Source: Bradyrhizobium sp. WBAH42 (GTDB lineage Bacteria; Pseudomonadota; Alphaproteobacteria; Rhizobiales; Xanthobacteraceae). Taken from it: a DNA stretch of 64,000 nt. Within the stretch, counting starts at the first letter, position 1; each line of letters opens with the position of its first letter. Below are positions 9,582 through 18,820 of this stretch, piece after piece. The DNA lies in NCBI RefSeq assembly GCF_024585265.1, contig NZ_CP036533.1, positions 1,364,001-1,428,000 on the forward strand, in the 5' to 3' direction. The notes beneath the pieces were generated by a model. That model made no database searches and was not told the origin of the DNA. It saw only the letters and a program-made list of their open reading frames with translations. Made by a program: the position numbers and the translations under genes.

Positions 9582-11198
9582 ATGTCCATTCTCGAAAACA
9601 CCATTTCCCCGGGCAGCGCCAGCTACCATGCCAATCGCGACGGCATGCTCGGGCTGATCGACCGCATGCGCGCGCTGGAAGAGCGCACGCGCGCGGCCTC
9701 GGCCGCGGCGAAGGACCGCTTCCACAAGCGCGGCCAATTGCTGCCGCGCGAGCGCGTCGCGCTGGTGCTCGATCCCGGCGCGCCCTTCATCGAGCTGTCG
9801 ACGCTCGCCGGCTACATGTTCGACGTGCCGGATGCGACCAAGAGCGTGCCGGGCGGCGGCGTCATCGCCGGCATCGGCTTCGTCTCGGGCATCCGCTGCA
9901 TGGTCAGCGCCAGCGATTCCGGCATCGATGCCGGCGCGCTGCAGCCTTACGGCCTCGACAAGACGCTGCGGGTGCAGGAGCTCGCGCTGGAGAACAAGCT
10001 GCCTTATGTGCAACTGGTCGAAAGCGCCGGCGCCAATCTGCTGCGCTACCGCGTCGAGGATTTCGTTCGCGGCGGCAACATCTTTCGCAACCTGGCGCGG
10101 CTCTCGGCCGCCGGCCTGCCGGTCGTCACCGTGACGCACGGCTCCTCCACCGCGGGCGGCGCCTACCAGACCGGCCTCTCCGACTACATCGTGATGGTCC
10201 GCGGCCGCACCCGCGCCTTCCTCGCCGGGCCGCCGCTGCTGAAGGCCGCGACCGGCGAGATCGCGACCGAGGAGGAGCTCGGCGGCGCCGAGATGCATAC
10301 GCAAATCTCCGGCCTCGGCGACTATCTCGCCGAGGACGATCGCGACGCGCTTCGCATCGCGCGCGAGATCATGGCGGCGATGGAATGGGAACGGCCGGGC
10401 AGGGCGGCTCTAGAGTTCAAGCCGCCGCGCTACGATCAGGACGAGCTGCTCGGCATCATGCCGATGGACCACAAGCGTCCGGTCGACATGAAGCAGGTGA
10501 TCGCGCGCATCATCGACGATTCCGATTTCACCGAGATGGCGCCGAATTACGGCCCGGCCACCGTCTGCGGCCATGCCCGCATCGAGGGCCAGGCGATCGG
10601 CATCATCACCAACAACGGCCCGCTCGATCCCGCCGGCGCCAACAAGGCGACGCATTTCATCCAGGCCTGCTGCCAGACCCGCACGCCGATCCTCTATCTC
10701 AACAACACCACCGGCTACATGGTCGGCAAGGCCTATGAAGAGGCCGGCATGATCAAGCACGGCTCCAAGATGATCCAGGCGGTCACGTCGGCGACGGTGC
10801 CGCAGATCACCATCTATTGCGGCGCCTCGTTCGGTGCCGGCAATTACGGCATGTGCGGCCGCGGCTTCCATCCGCGCTTCTGCTTCTCCTGGCCCAACGC
10901 CAAGACCGCGGTGATGGGCGGCGAGCAGGCGGCCGAGACCATGGCGATCGTGACCGAGGCCGCCGCGGCGCGCCGCGGCAAGCCGATCGAGAAAGACAAA
11001 CTGGATGCGATGAAGGCGCAGATCATCGGCGTGTTCGACGGGCAGATGGATGTGTTCTCCACCAGCGCCCGCGTGCTCGATGACGGCGTGATCGATCCGC
11101 GCGACACCCGCGCCGTGCTGTCGGAGGTGCTCGCGATCTGCCGCGAGAGCGATGCGCGCACGCCCCAGCGCATGCAATTCTCGGTGGCGCGCCCATGA
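9582..11198 (+). CDS. Acyl-CoA carboxylase, carboxyltransferase (beta) subunit
   Basis: The 538 residues belong to the biotin-dependent carboxyltransferase family of methylcrotonyl-CoA and geranyl-CoA carboxylases. Motifs include GHGSSTAGGAY-like HGSSTAGGAYQTGLSDYIVM, LAGPPLLKAATGEIATEEEL and the C-terminal NNTTGYMVGKAYEEAGMIKH. It transfers a carboxyl group from carboxybiotin to an acyl-CoA. The LARLSAAGLPV segment after the active-site loop resembles the geranyl-CoA side of the family, but the substrate is not settled by sequence reading. The ATG at 9582 is preferred because the upstream frame is repeat sequence. It overlaps the biotin carboxylase gene by 4 bp. Confidence 0.9.
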   Translation: MSILENTISPGSASYHANRDGMLGLIDRMRALEERTRAASAAAKDRFHKRGQLLPRERVALVLDPGAPFIELSTLAGYMFDVPDATKSVPGGGVIAGIGFVSGIRCMVSASDSGIDAGALQPYGLDKTLRVQELALENKLPYVQLVESAGANLLRYRVEDFVRGGNIFRNLARLSAAGLPVVTVTHGSSTAGGAYQTGLSDYIVMVRGRTRAFLAGPPLLKAATGEIATEEELGGAEMHTQISGLGDYLAEDDRDALRIAREIMAAMEWERPGRAALEFKPPRYDQDELLGIMPMDHKRPVDMKQVIARIIDDSDFTEMAPNYGPATVCGHARIEGQAIGIITNNGPLDPAGANKATHFIQACCQTRTPILYLNNTTGYMVGKAYEEAGMIKHGSKMIQAVTSATVPQITIYCGASFGAGNYGMCGRGFHPRFCFSWPNAKTAVMGGEQAAETMAIVTEAAAARRGKPIEKDKLDAMKAQIIGVFDGQMDVFSTSARVLDDGVIDPRDTRAVLSEVLAICRESDARTPQRMQFSVARP

Positions 11199-13168
11199 GG
11201 AACGGATCAGTGCAGCAGCGGCCGTTCTTCAAGATCCTGGTCGCCAACCGCGGCGAGATCGCGCTGCGCGTGATGCGCAGTGCGCGGCAGCTCGGCCTTG
11301 GCGTCGTCGCGGTCTATTCCGATGCCGATCGCGATGCGCTTCATGTGAAGCAGGCCGATCAGGCCGTGCGCATCGGCGAAGCCCTGCCGGCGCAATCCTA
11401 TCTCAACATTCCCGCGATCATTGCCGCGGCCAGGGCCAGCGGTGCGGATGCCGTTCACCCCGGCTATGGCTTCCTCGCCGAGAACGAGGCGTTTGCGCGC
11501 GCCTGCAAGGAAGCCGGCCTCGTCTTCATCGGCCCGTCGCCGCAGGCGATCGAGGCGATGGGCAACAAGGCCGGCGCCAAGGAGATCATGAAGAAAGCCG
11601 GCGTGCCGATCGTGCCCGGCTATCAGGGCGCTGAGCAGGGCGACGAGGTCATGCTCGCGGAAGCCAGAACGATCGGCTTTCCCGTGATGATCAAGGCGGT
11701 CGCCGGCGGTGGCGGGCGCGGCATGCGACTCGTCACCGATGCGGCATCATTCCCCGATGCGCTACGCAGCGCGCGGTCGGAAGCGAAGGCCGCGTTCGGC
11801 GATCCCACACTCATCCTCGAACGCGCCATCCAGAATCCCCGCCACATCGAGATCCAGGTGTTCGGCGACGGCCACGGCAATGCCATTCATCTCGGCGAGC
11901 GCGATTGCTCGGTGCAGCGGCGGCACCAGAAGCTGATCGAGGAGGCGCCATCGCCCGCGGTCACGCCGGAGCTGCGCGCGAAAATGGGCGAGGTTGCGGT
12001 CGCTGCGGTTAGGGCGTTGCGCTATGAGGGCGCCGGCACGCTGGAATTCCTGCTCGATCAAGGCGGAGCGTTCTACTTCATGGAGATGAACACGCGCCTC
12101 CAGGTCGAGCATCCCGTGACCGAGGCCATCACCGGGCTCGATCTCGTCGAGCTGCAGCTGCGCGTGGCGCGCGGCGAACCCCTGCCGGTGAAGCAGCAGG
12201 ACATCAAGTTCTCCGGCCACACCATCGAGGTCCGGCTGTGCTCGGAAGATGCCGGGCACGACTTCATGCCGCAATCCGGCCGCATGGCACGCTGGCACGT
12301 GCCGGAGGGCATCCGCGTCGAGCACGCGTTGCAATCGGGCTCGGAGATTCCGCCGTTCTACGATTCCATGATCGCCAAGGTGATCAGCCACGGCGCCACG
12401 CGCGAGGAGGCGAGGGGGCGGCTGATCGTCGGCCTCGAGCAGCTCACCGCGTTCGGCGTAACCACGAACCAGGCGTTCCTGTTGTCCTGCCTGCGTCATC
12501 CCGGCTTTGCCAAGGGCGAAGCGACGACGGCGTTCATCGGCACGCATCGCGATGAATTGCTGGCGCCGCGCGCGGACGCGGCATTCGAGACGGCGCTGGC
12601 GGGCCTGCTGCTCTACATCACCAACCCGCGTGCACCGTCCTGGCAGGACGAGCGGAGCCTCGCCGCCACTTTTCCGCTGCCGGCGAAAATCGAGATTGCC
12701 GGCCACGCGCACGAGCTCGACATCACGCGCGAGCGCGACGGCAGCTACACCGTCGCCGCCGAAGGCCGCCAGGAGAAGTTCGAAATTGATCAACTCGATC
12801 CCGACGTCATCCGCTTCCGCCACGCTGGTGTGATGGACAGCGCCAAATTCCTGCGCGACGGCGATCTGCTGTACGTCCAGCACCGCGGCATCCCGCTCGC
12901 GGTCACCGATCTCACCCTCGCCGCGCCAAAAGCGGCCGCAAGCAATGGCGGCGACGGCAAGGTCCGCGCCGCCATGAACGGCCGCGTGGTCGCCGTGCTG
13001 GTCAAGCCCGGCGACCGCGTCACCGCCGGCCAGCCGGTGCTGACGCTGGAAGCGATGAAGATGGAGCACGTCCACAAGGCCGGCATCGACGGCGTGGTCA
13101 GCGCGATCGACGTCGCCGAAGGCGAGCAGGTGACGACGGGACGGATCGTCGCGGAGATCGGGGTTTAG
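11195..13168 (+). CDS. Acyl-CoA carboxylase, biotin carboxylase and biotin carrier (alpha) subunit
   Basis: The 657 residues contain an N-terminal biotin carboxylase (ILVANRGEIALRVMRSAR, the ATP-grasp glycine loop AGGGGRGMR, and MEMNTRLQVEHPVTE), a linker domain and a C-terminal biotinyl domain with TLEAMKMEHVHKAG, whose lysine is biotinylated. This is the standard alpha subunit of propionyl-, methylcrotonyl- or geranyl-CoA carboxylases and works with the beta subunit directly upstream. The start ATG overlaps the beta stop (ATGA), so the two are made together. Length is normal. Confidence 0.93.
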   Translation: MRNGSVQQRPFFKILVANRGEIALRVMRSARQLGLGVVAVYSDADRDALHVKQADQAVRIGEALPAQSYLNIPAIIAAARASGADAVHPGYGFLAENEAFARACKEAGLVFIGPSPQAIEAMGNKAGAKEIMKKAGVPIVPGYQGAEQGDEVMLAEARTIGFPVMIKAVAGGGGRGMRLVTDAASFPDALRSARSEAKAAFGDPTLILERAIQNPRHIEIQVFGDGHGNAIHLGERDCSVQRRHQKLIEEAPSPAVTPELRAKMGEVAVAAVRALRYEGAGTLEFLLDQGGAFYFMEMNTRLQVEHPVTEAITGLDLVELQLRVARGEPLPVKQQDIKFSGHTIEVRLCSEDAGHDFMPQSGRMARWHVPEGIRVEHALQSGSEIPPFYDSMIAKVISHGATREEARGRLIVGLEQLTAFGVTTNQAFLLSCLRHPGFAKGEATTAFIGTHRDELLAPRADAAFETALAGLLLYITNPRAPSWQDERSLAATFPLPAKIEIAGHAHELDITRERDGSYTVAAEGRQEKFEIDQLDPDVIRFRHAGVMDSAKFLRDGDLLYVQHRGIPLAVTDLTLAAPKAAASNGGDGKVRAAMNGRVVAVLVKPGDRVTAGQPVLTLEAMKMEHVHKAGIDGVVSAIDVAEGEQVTTGRIVAEIGV

Positions 13169-13201
13169 TCGGTGCCGCGAGTTCCGCAATCGTAGCAATC
13201 G

Positions 13202-13293
13202 GTAGGGTGGGCAAAGGCGCAAAGCGCCGTGCCCACCATTCGTTTCGATCGGCAAAGAGGTGGTGGGCACGCTTCGCTTTGCCCACCCTGTAC
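13202..13293. repeat. Intergenic inverted repeat, family C (GGGCAAAGGCGCAAAG variant)
   Basis: Outer arms GTAGGGTGGGCAAAGGCGC and GCTTTGCCCACCCTGTAC, with inner arms CCGTGCCCAC/GTGGGCACG. It follows the biotin carboxylase stop by about 30 bp. A closely related copy is at 63626. Confidence 0.9.
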
Positions 13294-13610
13294 CCTTGTG
13301 GGGTTCGTGGCGGCCTTCGGATGTAGACTGGCCGTCCGGGCCGATCCGCCGGGAGCAGCCTTGTCCACCTGTGCCTCGAGCACCGACGTAGGAACCGCGC
13401 CCCGGCGGAAGATGCTGTCCAGGATGCCGAAGGCACCGGCAAAGCCGGCGCGCAGCGTCCTGGACTGCATCGAGCACGGCGCTACCATATTGCCCTATAA
13501 GGACGTTCCCCTTGACCAAGGGTAGGAGGTCCTACGGTACCTCTCGAAAGCCAAATTACAAATGATTTCAACAGAGTTATTGCATCACAAGAGCTTGCGC
13601 ACAATTTCTA
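13294..13610. other. Unassigned intergenic segment, open in both directions
   Basis: About 300 bp with no gene I can support. Both strands stay open for roughly 60-100 codons (for example SVLDCIEHGATILPYKDVPL on the plus strand), and the reads run on into the adjacent repeat, so neither looks like a real protein. It contains a 14-bp palindrome, GTAGGAGGTCCTAC, at 13522-13535. It could be a decayed gene or a dispersed element. Confidence 0.4.
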
Positions 13611-13611
13611 T

Positions 13612-13655
13612 TGAACATTGTTCATTTCGCGGCTACAAATAATGAACGCTGTTCA
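13612..13655. promoter_or_regulatory. Twin operator palindromes TGAAC-N3-GTTCA
   Basis: Two 13-bp palindromes, TGAACATTGTTCA at 13612-13624 and TGAACGCTGTTCA at 13643-13655, have centres 31 bp apart, about three helical turns. They lie 19 bp upstream of the start of the CREST-type hydrolase. TGAAC/GTTCA arms are typical of TetR-family operators, so a TetR regulator is expected to repress this gene; none is encoded beside it. Confidence 0.75.
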
Positions 13656-13673
13656 ATCAGCTTGGAGCCTCGC

Positions 13674-14477
13674 ATGTTGCACGCCGATGACCCCGCCCAA
13701 GCGGCCACTGCCAGGCTGCCTTCAGTGTCCCGCCGTTTTGTATTGGGCGCGTTGCAAGCCCGCGAAAAATACCTGATCGGCGCATTCATCATCCTGATCC
13801 TGGCTGCGCTCTTTGCGCCCGCATTGCCCGCCTCCGCCTGGCACATCCCGCATTTCGTCGACGACCGCACCTGGCTCGGCGTGCCCAACGCCGGCGATGT
13901 GCTGAGCAATCTCGCCTTCCTCGCGATGGGCGTCTGGGGCTCGGAGCGGCTGCGGGCCCGCCATGATGCGCCAGTCGGTGCGAGCTGGTTCTTGGTGGGC
14001 CTGATCCTCACGTGCCTGGGCTCAGGCTTCTATCATCTCGATCCCGATCTGCCGCAACGGCTCGTCGCCGATCGTCTGGGCATGGCGGTCGCGTTCGCAG
14101 GATTTCTCGGCATCGCTGCCAGCGAGCGGATCAGTACGCGCGCAGGCGAAGCGGTGCTGGTGCTGACGATGATCGCCGGCCTGTTAGCTGCCTGGGTCGC
14201 ACGCGAGAATCTCACGCCATGGGTGATCGTGCAGTTCGGCGGCATGGCGCTCGCCGTGGGGCTCGCGTTGACGCGTCCCCGGCCCGGCGCGCTTGGCGTG
14301 CCGCTCGGCGGCGTGATCGTCTTCTATGTGCTCGCCAAGCTTCTCGAGCTGGGTGATGTGACCGTGTTCGAAGCGACCGGGCACATGGTCTCGGGCCACA
14401 CGCTCAAGCATCTCGCTGCCGCGCTCGCGGCCTGGCCGGTGATCCGGGCGCTGGGACCTAGGCCGTGTACGCACTAA
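13674..14477 (+). CDS. CREST-superfamily (alkaline ceramidase-like) integral membrane hydrolase
   Basis: The 267 residues form about seven hydrophobic membrane segments. Conserved-looking polar residues fit the CREST pattern (alkaline ceramidase, PAQR, Per1, SID-1, TMEM8): S117-x3-H121 in GSGFYHLDPD, D133 in LVADRLG, and H242-x3-H246 in SGHTLKHLAAAL. In that superfamily these residues bind a metal and hydrolyse an amide or related bond in a lipid. The start at 13674 is set by GGAG 6 bp upstream; an in-frame start at 13611 would run through the operators. The substrate is unknown. Confidence 0.72.
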   Translation: MLHADDPAQAATARLPSVSRRFVLGALQAREKYLIGAFIILILAALFAPALPASAWHIPHFVDDRTWLGVPNAGDVLSNLAFLAMGVWGSERLRARHDAPVGASWFLVGLILTCLGSGFYHLDPDLPQRLVADRLGMAVAFAGFLGIAASERISTRAGEAVLVLTMIAGLLAAWVARENLTPWVIVQFGGMALAVGLALTRPRPGALGVPLGGVIVFYVLAKLLELGDVTVFEATGHMVSGHTLKHLAAALAAWPVIRALGPRPCTH

Positions 14478-14566
14478 GCGGCTGGCCGCCGGCCCCATAC
14501 TTTCGGAGAAGCGGCAATCTCGCTGAGGGGCCAGAAGCGGACTAGTTCGACGGCACGACAATACGT

Positions 14567-15544
14567 TTATTCAATCACCTGATCCGCACGGGCGAGCAAC
14601 GTTGGTGGAATCACGATGTTCAAGGCAGTAGCGGTCTTGACATTGACCACCAACTCGAACTTTGCCGGCTGTTGAATCGGAAGCTCGGCAGGTTTGACGC
14701 CTTTGATGATCTTATCGACGTATGCTGCGCCTCTCCTGAACAGGTCGACGAGGTCGGGGCCGTAGCTCATCAGCGCTCCCATTTCGGCCGCATCGCGATA
14801 ACCAAAAATTGCCGCTAGTTGTGCCTCCCGCGCAGCATCAACGATATTACGCCGATACGTCCAAAGTAGCCCTTCTGGAAAAACAATGAGTCCCTCAACG
14901 TTTCCGCGAAGTGAACGGAATACAGTGTCGATCTCCTCCGCTCGGCGCACATCGTAAGCGCTGAGAGTAAGCTTTTGCAGTTGTGCTGCCTGCTTTACCG
15001 CATCAAGATAGAAACGGCTGCCGGGGTTGCCAGAATTCCAAAGCGCGGCAATTCGAGTGAGTTTAGGGGCTGCTTCGTGCAGAAGCTCGAGCATTTTAGC
15101 GTTTGTTTCCGGCGTGACCTCCAAAGAAAAGCCAGTCAAGTTGCCACCCGGATGAGAGATGCTGGCAGCAAGTCCGCCTCCTACGGGATTAACGACGGCA
15201 AGCGCGACGATTGGTATCTGTGCCGTAACCTTCTTGATAGCAACAGCTGGCGGATGGCCAGCCGTGACAATCACGTCGGGCTCACTCTGGACCAACTCGC
15301 GCGCTACGTCGTCATATTCGCTCTCATGCCCCGCCATCCAGCGGTATTGGATAGAAATGTTGCGCCCCTCACTATAACCTAACTCCTTCAATCCTTGCCT
15401 GAGGGACTCGGCAAGAGGGTTCGGGCCAGCCGCAACCGAAAAGAAAACAACTCGCCATCCCTTTCCTGATCTCTGCGCCCTAACCGATCGCGGCGCAAGC
15501 ACCGAGATAATTCCGCTTGCAACGAGGCCTCGTCTATCGATCAT
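14567..15544 (-). CDS. ABC transporter substrate-binding protein (ABC_sub_bind family), orphan
   Basis: The 325 residues start with a signal sequence (MIDRRGLVASGIISVLAPRS, then cleavage near VRA-Q) followed by a periplasmic binding-protein fold: VVFFSVAAGPNPLAESLRQG, VTAGHPPAVAIKKVT, ISHPGGNLTGFS and the C-terminal RGAAYVDKIIKGVKPAELP. This tryptophan/purine-type binding family is greatly expanded in Bradyrhizobium, usually with no permease alongside, as here. Its AT content is higher than its neighbours, which may reflect transfer. The ligand is unknown. Confidence 0.88.
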   Translation of the reverse strand: MIDRRGLVASGIISVLAPRSVRAQRSGKGWRVVFFSVAAGPNPLAESLRQGLKELGYSEGRNISIQYRWMAGHESEYDDVARELVQSEPDVIVTAGHPPAVAIKKVTAQIPIVALAVVNPVGGGLAASISHPGGNLTGFSLEVTPETNAKMLELLHEAAPKLTRIAALWNSGNPGSRFYLDAVKQAAQLQKLTLSAYDVRRAEEIDTVFRSLRGNVEGLIVFPEGLLWTYRRNIVDAAREAQLAAIFGYRDAAEMGALMSYGPDLVDLFRRGAAYVDKIIKGVKPAELPIQQPAKFELVVNVKTATALNIVIPPTLLARADQVIE

Positions 15545-15730
15545 GCGACGCTCCCCCTGAAGGTGCGTTACGCCTTTGCAACGGCAGGATACTCGCTTAC
15601 GCCGCCCGTGACCCGCGAAACAAGGTCGCAGCGAGGAGGAGGTCAGCCGTGATATCCGCTTCGGGTCAAAAGCGCTAACGCTCTGCCCAGCAGAAGACTT
15701 CCACTCTTCCCTTCGGAGCCGACTTTGCTT

Positions 15731-16732
15731 TTATGAGGACACGCCCTGCTGGCTCCGTCCCGTCCCGTCATTGAGCAGGCACGCCACCTGATGCCCAACA
15801 CCGGCATCCAGCAGGGCCGGCCGCTCCGTCTTGCAGCGCTCCATCGCAAACCGGCAGCGGGTGTGAAATGCGCAGCCCGAGGGCGGGTTGACCGGGCTCG
15901 GCACGTCGCCGTCGACCAGCGGCGCGAGCTTCTTCGCCAGCGGATTGGCGATCGGCACCGAGGCGAGCAGGGCCTGCGTGTAGGGATGCCTGGGATTGCG
16001 GAACAGCTCGTCCTTGTCGGCGATCTCGACGATGCGGCCGAGATACATCACGGCGACGCGGTGGCTGATATGGGCGACCACGGCGAGGTCGTGCGCGATG
16101 AAGAGATAGGAGAAGCCGTGCTGCCGCTGCAGGTCGATCAAAAGGTTGATGACCTGCGCCTGGATCGAGACGTCGAGCGCGGAGACCGGCTCGTCGCAGA
16201 CGATCAGGCGCGGCCCCAGCGCCAGTGCGCGGGCGATGCAGATGCGCTGGCGCTGGCCGCCGGAGAATTGATGCGGAAAATTGCGCATCTGGTCGGGCCG
16301 CAACCCCACCTGCTCGAACAATGTTGCGACCCGCGCTTCCAACTCCTTGCCGGTGGCGAGCCCGTGCACGGCGAGCGGCTCGCCGACGATGTCGCCCGCG
16401 GTCATGCGCGGATTGAGCGAAGCGAAAGGATCCTGGAACACGATCTGCATCGAGCGGCGGTGCGGGCGCAGCGCCGTCTTGGAAAGATGCGTGATGTCCT
16501 CACCGTCGAGACGGATCTGACCCGAGGTCGGCTCGACCAGCCGCAGCACGCTGCGCGCCACCGTGGACTTGCCGCAGCCGGATTCACCGACGAGGCCGAG
16601 CGTCTCGCCGGTGCCAAGCGCGAACGAGACGCCATCGACCGCATGCACGGTGCCGACCTGCCTTCGCAGCACGCCGGCGCGCACGGGGTAGTGCTTTTTG
16701 AGGTCGGTGACTTCGAGCAGCGCCTCGGTCAT
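15731..16732 (-). CDS. Dipeptide/oligopeptide ABC transporter ATP-binding protein (DppF/OppF type)
   Basis: The 333 residues hold Walker [10 protein letters not shown], the ABC signature [15 protein letters not shown], Walker [13 protein letters not shown] and the C-terminal oligopeptide-transporter extension [19 protein letters not shown], which in this family can hold an iron-sulfur cluster. The ATG at 16732 overlaps the stop of the partner ATPase by 4 bp. It is the last gene of a five-gene transporter set and pairs with the upstream ATPase to power uptake. Confidence 0.93.
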   Translation of the reverse strand: MTEALLEVTDLKKHYPVRAGVLRRQVGTVHAVDGVSFALGTGETLGLVGESGCGKSTVARSVLRLVEPTSGQIRLDGEDITHLSKTALRPHRRSMQIVFQDPFASLNPRMTAGDIVGEPLAVHGLATGKELEARVATLFEQVGLRPDQMRNFPHQFSGGQRQRICIARALALGPRLIVCDEPVSALDVSIQAQVINLLIDLQRQHGFSYLFIAHDLAVVAHISHRVAVMYLGRIVEIADKDELFRNPRHPYTQALLASVPIANPLAKKLAPLVDGDVPSPVNPPSGCAFHTRCRFAMERCKTERPALLDAGVGHQVACLLNDGTGRSQQGVSS

Positions 16733-17736
16733 GCCACCTCCGCGACTTCTTCGGCGCGCCAGCAGGCGGCGAGATGGCCGCCGCCCCAGTCCGCCAGCGG
16801 CGGATATTCGGCTTCGCAACGTTTGATGGCGAGCTTGCAGCGCGGCGCGAAGGCGCAGCCTTGCGGCAGGCGCACCAGCGACGGCACCGTTCCCGGGATT
16901 TCGTTCAGCCGCGCCGGCGCGGCGACACCGGAGGCCGGCACGGCCGGGATCGAGGCCATCAGTCCCCGCGTATAGGGATGCTTCGGCGCGGCGAACAGCG
17001 CTTCGACGCCGGCTTCCTCGACCTTCCGCCCCGCATACATCACGATCACGCGTTGCGCGGTCTGCGCGACGACGCCGAGATCGTGCGTGATCAGCACGAG
17101 CCCGGTGCCGAGCTCCTTCTGGAGGTCGAGGATCAGCGCCAGGATCTGCGCCTGGATGGTGACGTCGAGCGCGGTGGTCGGCTCGTCCGCGATCAGGAGC
17201 GCCGGCCGGCACGCGAGCGCCATCGCGATCATCGCGCGCTGGCGCATGCCGCCGGAGAGCTGATGCGGATATTCGCGCGCCCGACGCGCCGGTTCGGGAA
17301 TGCGCACCAGCCGCAGCATCTCGACCGCGATGCCTTGCGCCTCTTTGGACGATATATTCCGGTGCAGCCGCACCGCCTCGACGATCTGGTCGCCGATCCG
17401 CATCACCGGATTGAGCGAGGTCATCGGCTCCTGAAAGATCATGGAGATGCGGTTGCCCCTGACCGCGCGCATCTCTGATTCATCCAGCGCCAGCAGGTCG
17501 GTGCCTTCGAGCGAGACCGAGCCGCCGACGATGCGGCCGGGCGGATCGGGCACGAGGCGCATCAGCGATAGCGCGGTGACGCTCTTGCCGCAGCCTGATT
17601 CGCCGACGATCGCCAGCGTCTCGCCGCGCTTGACGCTGAAGGAGAGGTCGTCGACCGCCTTGAACAGGCCGGAATTGGTGAAGAACACCGTCTTCAGGTT
17701 CTTCACATCGAGCACGAGATCGGTCTTGTCTGCCAT
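16729..17736 (-). CDS. Dipeptide/oligopeptide ABC transporter ATP-binding protein (DppD/OppD type)
   Basis: The 335 residues hold Walker [26 protein letters not shown] with the Q-loop, signature [15 protein letters not shown], Walker [12 protein letters not shown] and the C-terminal cysteine region [17 protein letters not shown]. It forms a heterodimeric ATPase with the next gene. It overlaps the permease upstream by 1 bp and the second ATPase by 4 bp, so the genes are translationally coupled. Confidence 0.93.
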   Translation of the reverse strand: MADKTDLVLDVKNLKTVFFTNSGLFKAVDDLSFSVKRGETLAIVGESGCGKSVTALSLMRLVPDPPGRIVGGSVSLEGTDLLALDESEMRAVRGNRISMIFQEPMTSLNPVMRIGDQIVEAVRLHRNISSKEAQGIAVEMLRLVRIPEPARRAREYPHQLSGGMRQRAMIAMALACRPALLIADEPTTALDVTIQAQILALILDLQKELGTGLVLITHDLGVVAQTAQRVIVMYAGRKVEEAGVEALFAAPKHPYTRGLMASIPAVPASGVAAPARLNEIPGTVPSLVRLPQGCAFAPRCKLAIKRCEAEYPPLADWGGGHLAACWRAEEVAEVA

Positions 17737-18629
17737 CAGCCGCGCTGCCTCGGATCCAGGATGTCGCGCAGGGCGTCACCGAACAGATTGGCGCCGAACA
17801 CAGCGAGGCTGATCGCGATGCCCGGGAAGATCACCAGCCACGGCGCGGTGCGGACATACTCGGCGGCGGATTCGGACAGCATACGCCCCCAGGACGGATA
17901 GGGCTCGGGAATGCCGAGGCCTAGGAAGGACAGCGACGCCTCGGTCAGGATGGTCGAGCCGAGCTGCGCCGTCGCCAGCACGATCAGCGGCGCCAGCGTG
18001 TTCGGCAGCACGTGGCGCAGCGCGATCCGCATCTCGCTCATGCCGATCGACTTGGCGGCCTCGACGAATGGCTGCTCGCGCAGCGCCAGCGTGTTGGCGC
18101 GGATGACGCGCGCCACCGTCGGGATCAGCGGAATGGCGATGGCGATGATCACGTTCGGCAGCGACGGCCCGAGCGCGGCCGTCATCACCAGCGCCAGCAC
18201 CAGCAGCGGCAGCGCCTGCAGCACGTCGGAGACGCGCTGGAACACGAGATCGACCCAGCCCGAGAGATAGCCGGAGGTGAGGCCGACGATCACGCCGATG
18301 GTGCCGCCGAGCACGGTCGAGCCGATGCCGACTGCGAGCGAGATCCGCGCGCCGTGGATGATGCGGCTGAACACGTCGCGGCCGAACGAATCGGTGCCCA
18401 TCCAGTGCGCCAGGCTCGGGCGCGCCAGCGCGCGGGCGGAATCCACCGTCAGCGGATCGTAGCGCGCGATGACATCGGCGAAGATCGCCGTCAGCACGAA
18501 CGCCGTCATGATGACCAGCCCGGCCGCGCCCAGCACGTGCCGCTGCGCCATGAACAGCACGCGCCGCCAGCCCCCGGTCGCATGCGCCCCGGCCCGCCTC
18601 AGTTCAACGTCGAAATCAATGGCGGCCAT
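17736..18629 (-). CDS. Dipeptide-type ABC transporter permease (DppC type)
   Basis: The 297 residues show an N-terminal membrane segment, the family motif [22 protein letters not shown] (cited in part: [12 protein letters not shown]) and the EAA loop [20 protein letters not shown] that contacts the ATPases. I start at 18629, where GGAGAGG precedes the ATG; the in-frame ATG at 18653 lies next to a repeat and is less likely. A family G repeat separates it from the DppB-type gene. Confidence 0.92.
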   Translation of the reverse strand: MAAIDFDVELRRAGAHATGGWRRVLFMAQRHVLGAAGLVIMTAFVLTAIFADVIARYDPLTVDSARALARPSLAHWMGTDSFGRDVFSRIIHGARISLAVGIGSTVLGGTIGVIVGLTSGYLSGWVDLVFQRVSDVLQALPLLVLALVMTAALGPSLPNVIIAIAIPLIPTVARVIRANTLALREQPFVEAAKSIGMSEMRIALRHVLPNTLAPLIVLATAQLGSTILTEASLSFLGLGIPEPYPSWGRMLSESAAEYVRTAPWLVIFPGIAISLAVFGANLFGDALRDILDPRQRG

Positions 18630-18651
18630 ATGCCTCTCCGCGGGGAGAAAC

Positions 18652-18779
18652 ACCTCTCCCCATCGGGGAGAGGTCGGCGCGTAGCGCCGGGTGAGGGGGC
18701 TCAGGTCTCAAGACGGAGTGTAACCCCTCACCCGGATTGCATCTTCCGATGCAATCCGACCTCTCCCTATAGGAGAGGT
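18652..18779. repeat. Intergenic inverted repeat, family G
   Basis: Built from CCTCTCCCC/GGGGAGAGG arms and an inner CCCTCACCC box. It lies inside the transporter operon between the two permease genes, so it would be part of the transcript. Relatives lie at 53518, 59658 and 62330. Confidence 0.85.
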
Positions 18780-18820
18780 AGAGCACCGCCGTCGCGTCAG
18801 ATTGTTCCAACCTCATGCTT

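Noticed and set aside
11762..13519. 585-codon minus-strand open frame
   Set aside because: It is antisense to the biotin carboxylase gene and runs through a repeat; no domain is visible.
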